This document shows, one piece after another, positions 41,113 to 47,156 of a DNA stretch of 47,156 bases. Source of the stretch: JAAZMA01 sp036720245 (GTDB taxonomy: Bacteria > Bacillota > Clostridia > Tissierellales > Tepidimicrobiaceae); NCBI GenBank assembly GCA_036720245.1, contig DAIMNI010000013.1, positions 1-47,156 of the forward strand, written 5' to 3'. The position numbers and the translations under genes are program-made. A model generated the notes under the pieces. The model saw only the letters and a list, made by a program, of their open reading frames with translations. It was not told the DNA's origin and did no database searches. How positions within the stretch are numbered: the first letter of the stretch is position 1; the number at the start of each line of letters is the position of its first letter.

Positions 41113-41841
41113 TTATTTCCCCAAAAACTCCACTATCCCCTTCTTAATAGCATAGGCTATTTTTTCCTTATATTTTTTACTCTTCATTAGCTTATTTTCT
41201 TCTGGATTAGTAATAAAGCCTATTTCTATTAATACTCCTGGATATTTAGTTTCTCTTAATATATAGTAATTTTCTGTTAAAACTTCTGATTTCAAATTAT
41301 CTTCCTTTAAATACTTTTTATATAAGTGTTCATCTATGGATTCTTTAATATTTTCTGCTAATCTCTGCCCTTCCACTGAGCCAGGGAAATGATATATTTT
41401 TACTCCACGGGCAGAGGTTTTTGTACTGGCATTTACATGGATGCTTACATAGGCTAAGGGCTGGTTTTCATTAATAATAGTTTTTCTGGCATCTAAATCT
41501 TTTCTGTATCTAGAAGTTTTGATATTGCTAAGTTCTTCTAGGGATTCATCTTTTTCCCTAGTCATAATTACATTATAGTTTTCTACTAATAATTCTTTTT
41601 TTAATTTTAATCCCACTTCTAAATTTATATCCTTTTCTAAAATATCTCTTACGTCTCCAGTGCCCCCATCTATGCCACCATGACCTGGGTCTATAACTAT
41701 ATTTACTTGATTTTCTGGATTAAATATTTTAGATGTTCGAAATTTCCCCTTTAATACTATGAAAAGTATTATTAATAAGAAAATAGTTAATAATACTTTT
41801 TTATTAAATCTAATTATATATACACCATCCCTATTTCTCAT
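41113..41841 (-). CDS. cwlD: N-acetylmuramoyl-L-alanine amidase CwlD
   Basis: A 242-residue Amidase_3 enzyme with an N-terminal membrane/signal helix (about residues 12-30). Zinc and catalytic residues are in VIDPGHGGIDGG (about 53-64), VSIHVNAS (about 137-144) and VLIEIGFITNPEE (about 203-215). In spore formers CwlD removes peptides from cortex muramic acid as the first step of muramic-delta-lactam formation. I start at the ATG 41839-41841 after GGAGAAGATAAA, one base past the treR stop. A copy of its last 44 bp or so lies at 39160-39203. Confidence 0.9.
   Translation of the reverse strand: MRNRDGVYIIRFNKKVLLTIFLLIILFIVLKGKFRTSKIFNPENQVNIVIDPGHGGIDGGTGDVRDILEKDINLEVGLKLKKELLVENYNVIMTREKDESLEELSNIKTSRYRKDLDARKTIINENQPLAYVSIHVNASTKTSARGVKIYHFPGSVEGQRLAENIKESIDEHLYKKYLKEDNLKSEVLTENYYILRETKYPGVLIEIGFITNPEENKLMKSKKYKEKIAYAIKKGIVEFLGK
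41127..41170. repeat. direct repeat B (inside the cwlD 3' end)
   Basis: The intact-gene partner of repeat A (39160-39203); the two differ at 2 of 44 positions. Together they enclose about 1.92 kb with the ABC-2 genes. Confidence 0.85.
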
Positions 41842-41842
41842 T

Positions 41843-42553
41843 TTATCTTCTCCGTGCAAAATCTACAAAGCGAAATTTATCAGGTCTATGGCGAGATTCT
41901 GTATATTGAAATAAACTAGCATCATCTAAATAGGTATAGGATTTAACAACTGCTATCATATTATAGCCCTCCAAATCCAAATATTCTTTATCCTCACTAC
42001 TAGCTTTTTCTACTGTAATTTCCTTTTTTGCAAAACCTATATTTAAGCCTAATTCTCCTTCAATATATTCATAAATAGATGTTTCACATATTTCTTTATT
42101 TAATTTGGGAATATATCTATTGTTAAAATAATCTTTATCTAAAATTATCCTCTTATTATCTATTTCCCTTATTCTAATGACTTTCCATAGTCTATCTTCT
42201 TTTAATAATTCTAATTTCTTAATTAAATAATTATCTGGTTCCATAATTTCTAATTCTTGGACTATTGTTTTAGAATTAGCCCCAATGTTTTTAGATATTT
42301 CTTTAAAGCTAGTAATCCCCGTTATGGGGAAATTAAATTTGTTTATATCTAAAATATAGGAACCTTTCCCTTTGATTTTATGAATATAGCCATCTTCCTC
42401 TAAAAGGTCTAGAGCCTTTCTTATGGTATCTCTAGATACTTGATATTTTTCCATTAATTCATTTTCAGAAGGCAGTTTTTCTCCTGCTTTGATTTTTCCA
42501 TCTTCTATGGAGCTTTTTATATCATTATATATACCTAAATACTTAATTTCCAT
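41843..42553 (-). CDS. treR: GntR-family trehalose operon repressor
   Basis: A 236-residue repressor. The N-terminal GntR winged helix is about 1-70 (GEKLPSENELMEKYQVSRDTIRKALDLLEEDGYIHKIKGKGSYI). A UTRA effector-binding domain (about 90-235) ends TESRHRPDKFRFVDFARRR, matching TreR of B. subtilis (238 residues). Trehalose-6-phosphate is the family's inducer. It follows treA by 28 bp and precedes cwlD by 1 bp. Confidence 0.93.
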   Translation of the reverse strand: MEIKYLGIYNDIKSSIEDGKIKAGEKLPSENELMEKYQVSRDTIRKALDLLEEDGYIHKIKGKGSYILDINKFNFPITGITSFKEISKNIGANSKTIVQELEIMEPDNYLIKKLELLKEDRLWKVIRIREIDNKRIILDKDYFNNRYIPKLNKEICETSIYEYIEGELGLNIGFAKKEITVEKASSEDKEYLDLEGYNMIAVVKSYTYLDDASLFQYTESRHRPDKFRFVDFARRR

Positions 42554-42581
42554 ATTATCACCTTAGTTTATACTAGCATGA

Positions 42582-44252
42582 TTAGTTTTGTTTTTCAAGA
42601 TGATAAACTATGGATTCATAAGGTCTTAAATTCATATTTTCAATCTCTTTTGAAGAATCCTCATAATTAGATATTAAAATCTTAATACTATATCCTTCTA
42701 AAGAAATATTCTCAGGCAATTTAAAATTAGTTTCCTTGCCATAAAAATTATTAATAATTAATAATCTTTCTTTATTATATTCTCTTATATATGCAAATAT
42801 TTCTCTATCTTCTTCCAATATAGGAATAAAACTACCATAGGATATAATATCATATTTTTTTCTTAAATCTATTAACTTTTTGTAATGGTAAAAAATAGAG
42901 TTTTCATCTTGGAGAGCATTTTCTACATTAATACTTTTATAATTAGGATTAATATCTATCCAAGGTTTCCCATTACTGAAGCCACTATTTTGATTAGAAT
43001 CCCATTGCATAGGAGTCCTAGAATTATCCCTAGATTTAGATTGAAGGATTTTCATTATATCTCTATGTCCCATACCTTTATTTTTCAATATATCGTAATA
43101 TTGAACGGATTCTATATCCCTATAATTCTCAATTTCTTCAAAATAGGGATTGGTCATGCCAATTTCTTCCCCTTGATAAATATATGGGGTACCCCTAAGC
43201 ATATGAATAGCTGTTCCTAACATTTTTGCGGATTCTACTAAATATTTCTCGTCATCTCCAAAACGAGAGACGATCCTAGGTTGATCATGATTAGACCAGA
43301 ATAGGGCATTCCAGCCTCCTCCCTTTTCCATTCCCAATTGCCACTCTATTAGGATTTTCTTCAATTCTATAAAATCAAAGTCCATTAAGGACCACTTATT
43401 TCCATCTTTATAATCCACTTTCAAATGGTGAAAATTAAATACCATAGAAAGTTCTTCTTCCTTTGGATTGCTATATCTTATGCAGTTTTCAATGTCTGTA
43501 GAAGACATTTCTCCTACAGTGATTATATTGTCCTTTAGACCAAAGGTATTTTTATTTAATTCCCTTAAATATTCATGAATTCTAGAGCCATCGGTATAAA
43601 ATCTTCTCCCGTCCCCTATGAAATCATCTTTAAATTCCTTAGGCTTTGAAATTAAATTTATGACATCTAGTCTAAAAGCTGTAACCCCCTTATCTATCCA
43701 AAAATTAACTATATCATATAATTCTGCTCTTAACTCTGGATTTTCCCAATTTAAATCCGCTTGAGTTTTATGAAATAAATGTAGATAGTATTCACCAAAT
43801 TCTTCTACATATTCCCAAGCACTCCCCCCAAATTTAGACTGCCAATTAGTAGGCACTTTGCCCTCTTTGGGTTTTTTAAATATATAATAATTCTTGTATT
43901 TTTCATCTCCCCTAAGGGCCTTTTGAAACCAAATATGCTCTGTGGAAGTATGATTTAGTACTAAATCTAACATTATTTCAATATTATTTTCTCTGGCCTT
44001 TTTAACTAGATTTTCGAAATCCTCAATAGTCCCAAAACCTGGATCTATATTTTTATAGTCCTTTACATCATATCCATTATCATTTTGGGGAGACATATAA
44101 AAAGGTGTTAGCCAAAGATAATCTACACCTAGATTTTTTAAATAATCTATTTTTTCTATTACTCCCTTTAAATCTCCAATGCCATCTCCATTGGAATCTT
44201 TAAAGGATTTTGGATATATTTGATAGATTGTGCTTTTCTTAAAATCTTTCAT
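42582..44252 (-). CDS. treA: trehalose-6-phosphate hydrolase (GH13)
   Basis: Splits imported trehalose-6-phosphate to glucose and glucose-6-phosphate. The 556-residue product is a GH13 alpha-amylase-fold enzyme starting IYQIYPKSFKDSNGDGIGDLKGV. The nucleophile is Asp196 (FRLDVIN), the acid/base Glu248 (TVGEMSS), and the third catalytic Asp323 (WSNHDQPR). The C-terminal beta domain is from about 475. GH13 members include oligo-1,6-glucosidases, but the treB/treR context fixes the phosphotrehalase role. Confidence 0.93.
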   Translation of the reverse strand: MKDFKKSTIYQIYPKSFKDSNGDGIGDLKGVIEKIDYLKNLGVDYLWLTPFYMSPQNDNGYDVKDYKNIDPGFGTIEDFENLVKKARENNIEIMLDLVLNHTSTEHIWFQKALRGDEKYKNYYIFKKPKEGKVPTNWQSKFGGSAWEYVEEFGEYYLHLFHKTQADLNWENPELRAELYDIVNFWIDKGVTAFRLDVINLISKPKEFKDDFIGDGRRFYTDGSRIHEYLRELNKNTFGLKDNIITVGEMSSTDIENCIRYSNPKEEELSMVFNFHHLKVDYKDGNKWSLMDFDFIELKKILIEWQLGMEKGGGWNALFWSNHDQPRIVSRFGDDEKYLVESAKMLGTAIHMLRGTPYIYQGEEIGMTNPYFEEIENYRDIESVQYYDILKNKGMGHRDIMKILQSKSRDNSRTPMQWDSNQNSGFSNGKPWIDINPNYKSINVENALQDENSIFYHYKKLIDLRKKYDIISYGSFIPILEEDREIFAYIREYNKERLLIINNFYGKETNFKLPENISLEGYSIKILISNYEDSSKEIENMNLRPYESIVYHLEKQN

Positions 44253-44280
44253 AAAAACTTTCTCCTTTGCTATTATCTAA

Positions 44281-44310
44281 AAAAGAAGGAGGTTTTGGCC
44301 CCTTCTTTTT
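44281..44310 (-). terminator. partial terminator between treB and treA
   Basis: AAAAGAAGGAGG and CCCCTTCTTTTT arms around TTTTGG, then T-run on the minus strand, right at the treB stop. Read-through would give treA less message than treB. Confidence 0.68.
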
Positions 44311-45749
44311 TATGCCTTGCTATTTGCTAATTTATCTTTCTCTGCCCATCTTTTGCTTTTAGAAAAACCTATTGTCAATACAAAGGGTACTACTATAGCT
44401 ATTAACATGGCTATGGCAAATTTCCCCATATATTGAGGTTGAATTGAAAGTATACCAGGAAGTCCTCCTACCCCAATGGAATTAGCCATAACTCCTGTAC
44501 CTACTGAAAATATTGCTGCTATCATAGAACCTATCATAGCTGCTAAAAATGGATAGGTATATTTTAGATTTATACCGAACATAGCAGGTTCTGTAACGCC
44601 TAAATAACAGGATATAGTAGCTGGTATGGATACCTGCTTTTCGTCTTCATTATTTTTGTGTAAAAATATAATTGCTAAAACTGCTGAACCTTGAGCTATA
44701 TTAGATAGAGCTATCATAGGCCATAGATTTGTACCGCCAAATTGGCTCATAAGCTCTAAATCTATAGCATTGGTCATATGATGAAGTCCAGTGATTACAA
44801 GTGGTGCGTATAAGAATCCAAATACTGCTGCAAATAACCATTTAAAGGCAGAAGTTAAACCTGCATAAACTCCATTAGATATAACTGTACCTATTTTCCA
44901 ACCAATTGGTCCTAATATTATATGAGCTACTAATACAGTTGGAACTAAAGATAGAAATGGAATTACTATCATAGAAATATATTCTGGTACAACTTTTCTA
45001 AGTTTAATTTCCAATGATGTTAGAACATATCCTGCTAAAATAGCTGGGATAACTTGAGCTTGGTAGCCTATCATATTGACTTTTGCAAAACCAAAATCCC
45101 AAAATGGTATTTCTGCTGCTCCTGCTACTGCATAGGCATTTAACAATTGTGGTGATACCAGTGTAAGACCTAATACAATACCTAATATTTCAGTAGTACC
45201 TCTTTTCTTTGAAATAGACCATGTAATACCTACAGGTAAGAAGTGGAATATAGCTTCACCAATTAACCATAGGAAATGATGAACCCCTGCCCAAAATTGG
45301 GATACCTCTATTAGAGTTTTAGTTCCGCCTTCCATCATTTGTATGTCCCCAATTATATTTCTAAAACCTAATATGAGCCCTCCTACTACAATAGCTGGAA
45401 TAAGTGGTGCAAATATTTCTCCTAAATGGGATATTGCTTTTTGTAATAAATTTAAATTATCTCTGCCTTGAATTTTAGTATCTTCTTTTGTTGCTTGTTT
45501 AAAATCTCCTATTTTAACTAATTCATTGTAAAATGTACTTACTTCGTTGCCAATTATTATTTGAAATTGGCCTGCTTGTGTAAAGGAACCTTTTACAGAC
45601 TTTATGTTTTCTATTCTAGATATATCTGCCTTACTAGGATCATTTAAGACAAAACGTAGTCTTGTGGCACAATGAGATACTGTAGAAACGTTCTCCTTAC
45701 CCCCAATAGCCTCTAGTAATTCCCTAATATCATTTGTAAATTTCGACAC
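44310..45749 (-). CDS. treB: PTS trehalose transporter EIIBC
   Basis: A 479-residue permease that imports trehalose as trehalose-6-phosphate. The EIIB domain (residues 1-80) has the phosphorylated Cys27 in VSHCATRLRFVL. The EIIC glucose-superfamily domain (about 110-470) has about ten membrane segments, with GLHHMTNAIDLELMSQFGGTNLWP and the ligand loop SCYLGVTEPAMFGINLKY. No EIIA domain is present, so an EIIA from elsewhere (glucose-type) must supply phosphate. I start at GTG 45747-45749 after AAAGGGGG; a 23-residue longer reading would run through the operator. Confidence 0.93.
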   Translation of the reverse strand: MSKFTNDIRELLEAIGGKENVSTVSHCATRLRFVLNDPSKADISRIENIKSVKGSFTQAGQFQIIIGNEVSTFYNELVKIGDFKQATKEDTKIQGRDNLNLLQKAISHLGEIFAPLIPAIVVGGLILGFRNIIGDIQMMEGGTKTLIEVSQFWAGVHHFLWLIGEAIFHFLPVGITWSISKKRGTTEILGIVLGLTLVSPQLLNAYAVAGAAEIPFWDFGFAKVNMIGYQAQVIPAILAGYVLTSLEIKLRKVVPEYISMIVIPFLSLVPTVLVAHIILGPIGWKIGTVISNGVYAGLTSAFKWLFAAVFGFLYAPLVITGLHHMTNAIDLELMSQFGGTNLWPMIALSNIAQGSAVLAIIFLHKNNEDEKQVSIPATISCYLGVTEPAMFGINLKYTYPFLAAMIGSMIAAIFSVGTGVMANSIGVGGLPGILSIQPQYMGKFAIAMLIAIVVPFVLTIGFSKSKRWAEKDKLANSKA

Positions 45750-45796
45750 AGTACTTCCCCCTTTATTTTTTATCTTAATCTGGGAAAACCTTTTTG

Positions 45797-45810
45797 CTTG
45801 TACGTACAAG
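45797..45810. promoter_or_regulatory. TreR operator in the treB promoter
   Basis: Perfect 14-bp palindrome CTTGTACGTACAAG, close to the known tre operator TTGTATATACAA. It lies directly downstream of TTGACA (45813-45818, minus strand), between the -35 and a weak -10, so TreR binding would block the promoter. Confidence 0.82.
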
Positions 45811-45933
45811 TATGTCAAGTAAAAAATTCTGCTTTTTAATAATAAAAACTAAATTAAATAGCTTAGTTTTTACTTCACATTATAATAAATAAATCTAAAT
45901 AACACATACTAAATATTAGATTGGAGGTATGAT

Positions 45934-46395
45934 ATGAAGATAAAAGGATATTTTGGTAATTTAAAAGATGCAAATGAGGTGGTAGAGAAGCTTAAAGTCC
46001 AGGGCTTTAAAAATTCCTTTGTAGATGCTAATGATCATTATATTGGCAATAGAGATGTCAATATTGATTTGGCTGGTACTTCTGGTGGAGAAAGTTTAGC
46101 AGATTTAGTGCTAAATTCTGGGGCTAATAGTATAGATAAAGGTAATTCTCCGTTGGCTGCAGCTAGTCCTATGGTTAGTGGCATGGGTAGTACTGAGGAA
46201 ATTACTGATATTAACTATTGTGTTGTGGTAGATATGGATGGAGGAGATTCTAATTTAGCCAAAAATATTATCATGGATATGGGAGGCACATTGGAGGATC
46301 CTAATGTAAGTAGGTATAAGACCATTGCCAGAAACGATATTAATGTAGAAAGACCTGGGACTCAGGGAAATCAAATTTATACTAAGAGAGAATAA
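45934..46395 (+). CDS. small acidic protein of unknown function
   Basis: A 153-residue soluble protein I cannot assign. The N-terminus MKIKGYFGNLKDANEVVEKLKVQGFKNSFVDAND looks like a ferredoxin-like or DUF1269-type alpha-beta unit. The middle is rich in Gly, Asn, Ser and Asp. A second segment INYCVVVDMDGGDSNLAKNIIMDMGGTLEDPN could be the matching half of a two-part fold. The start ATG follows TTGGAGG, and a terminator follows. It is transcribed divergently from treB, so it has its own promoter (TATAAT at about 45880-45885, weak -35). Confidence 0.7.
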   Translation: MKIKGYFGNLKDANEVVEKLKVQGFKNSFVDANDHYIGNRDVNIDLAGTSGGESLADLVLNSGANSIDKGNSPLAAASPMVSGMGSTEEITDINYCVVVDMDGGDSNLAKNIIMDMGGTLEDPNVSRYKTIARNDINVERPGTQGNQIYTKRE

Positions 46396-46399
46396 AAGT

Positions 46400-46445
46400 A
46401 AAAGTCCTTTATTTAAATTTTTATTAAATAGGGGACTTTTGTTTT
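46400..46445 (+). terminator. terminator of the 45934-46395 gene
   Basis: AAAAGTCC/GGACTTTT outer arms with an AT-rich inner stem, followed by GTTTTGT. Confidence 0.75.
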
Positions 46446-46488
46446 GTCTTCTATTATACCATGATAGCCTTCTTTCTTAAGTAAGTTA

Positions 46489-46517
46489 TTGTAACTTTTC
46501 AATATTTAACATATAAT
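46489..46517 (+). promoter_or_regulatory. promoter of the IclR-family gene
   Basis: TTGTAA (46489-46494), 17-nt spacer, TATAAT (46512-46517). Confidence 0.68.
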
Positions 46518-46547
46518 TATGGTAGGAAAAATTTAGGAGGGATAAAT

Positions 46548-47156
46548 TTGACCAATGATTTAAACGATAAAAATATCATTAAATCTGCCATAAAGATATT
46601 TGATGTCCTTGAACTTATTGTTGAAAAAGGGAGGCTCACACTGACAGATATAAGTAAACAAGCAAACTATACTAAAAGCACCACTCAAAGAATCTTAAAC
46701 ACTCTTAAACACCTAAATTATATAGATCAGGATGCTTCCACATATGAATATTTCCCGACTATGAAAATCTATACATTAGGTGAATATTTAACAATTAATA
46801 ATATTATAAAGGGAACATCTAGAAAACATTTAGAGGAAATGTCCCATGAAATAAACGAAACTATTAACCTAGGCATTTTAGATGGTTATAATATAGTTTA
46901 TTTAGATAAAATTGTTTCCACATCCCCTTTAAGGGTTGATGTAGATCCTAATATGAATATCCCCATGTATTGTAGTGCCCTTGGTAAGGCCATGGCTGCA
47001 TTTAATTCTAAAGTATTTTCTTTTAAAAATAATTACATAAAATACACAGACAATACTATTGACTCTGATGAACATTTTAAAAGGGAATTAGAGATTGTTA
47101 AAGAAAAAGGATATGCTATTGACAATGAAGAATTTGTAGAAGGATTAATATGTGTA
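46548..47156 (+). CDS. IclR-family transcriptional regulator (3' end outside the window)
   Basis: The first 203 codons of an IclR-type regulator, open to the window end. An N-terminal winged helix (about residues 9-65: IIKSAIKIFDVLELIVEKG, LTDISKQANYTKSTTQRILNTLKHL) is followed by the effector domain (LEEMSHEINETINLGILDG, YLDKIVSTSPLRV, MYCSALGKAMAAF). The last reads as the canonical 'CSALGKA' motif. The start is TTG (46548-46550) with TAGGAGG seven nt before; the nearby ATG is out of frame. IclR members control catabolic operons; the target is beyond this window. Confidence 0.9.
   Translation, partial: MTNDLNDKNIIKSAIKIFDVLELIVEKGRLTLTDISKQANYTKSTTQRILNTLKHLNYIDQDASTYEYFPTMKIYTLGEYLTINNIIKGTSRKHLEEMSHEINETINLGILDGYNIVYLDKIVSTSPLRVDVDPNMNIPMYCSALGKAMAAFNSKVFSFKNNYIKYTDNTIDSDEHFKRELEIVKEKGYAIDNEEFVEGLICV

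Noticed and set aside
39201..41170. A complete mobile element around the ABC-2 genes
   Set aside because: The flanking direct repeat is real, but no integrase, transposase or relaxase is present in the 1.9-kb interval, so only a recombination scar is claimed.
45841..45873. AAAACTAA/TTAGTTTT hairpin as a terminator
   Set aside because: It lies between divergent promoters where neither gene should end; stem is short and AT-only, so no function is assigned.
1..47156. CRISPR array
   Set aside because: Repeats present are dispersed and palindromic, without regular spacers or cas genes.

Overview
This window is low-GC (roughly 30%), AT-rich DNA from an endospore-forming member of the Clostridia. 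A Tissierella/Sporanaerobacter-like lineage is my best guess, from gene content only. The evidence is a GerA-type germinant receptor operon, SipL-like, SpmA/SpmB, BofA, CwlD and Veg proteins, strong AGGAGG-type ribosome sites with many TTG/GTG starts, a UGA-encoded selenoprotein and a Met T-box. Most genes lie on the minus strand. No rRNA, tRNA, CRISPR array, transposase or integrase was seen.

The backbone is the conserved Firmicute neighbourhood near the replication origin. Read on the minus strand from about 33.5 kb down to 4.3 kb it runs yaaL, bofA, (rplY/ctc), tmk, two darA, holB, ricT, ferredoxin, rsmI, [abrB, divergent], metG with T-box, tatD, rnmV, rsmA (ksgA), veg, a sipL-like coat gene and ispE. 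Blocks set into it are: the ger operon (0.1-4.0 kb); a SpoIID-amidase fusion and mgtE (7.3-10.2 kb); a redox/sulfur island (10.5-12.8 kb: HesB-like selenoprotein, YvlD-like membrane protein, DUF1858 protein, glutaredoxin, ComFB, ArsR regulator); yabE-spmA-spmB (18.8-21.0 kb, plus strand); herA-nurA (21.3-24.2 kb); and an AmmeMemoRadiSam pair (29.3-31.6 kb).

From 33.6 kb on come an Mrp-type Fe-S carrier ATPase, a Fur-family regulator, a SAM hydroxide adenosyltransferase with a complete ECF vitamin/cofactor transporter (S, fused A-A and T components), a two-gene ABC-2 exporter, and a trehalose operon treB-treA-treR with cwlD one base behind treR. The end holds a small acidic protein of unknown function and the start of an IclR-family regulator cut by the window edge.

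The most notable observations are these. (1) A HesB-like selenoprotein with in-frame UGA at 10683-10685 that ordinary gene calling breaks. (2) Matching TACCC/GGGTA palindromes, of the type bound by CsoR/CstR repressors, at the promoters of that selenoprotein and of the glutaredoxin. (3) Two places, before the ger operon and before spmA, where a perfect terminator-like hairpin carries the next gene's ribosome-binding site in its 3' arm. (4) A 44-bp copy of the cwlD 3' end at the far side of the ABC-2 cassette, like attachment-site or recombination scars. (5) A nested 180-bp palindrome after spmB. (6) Several families of short interspersed palindromic repeats.
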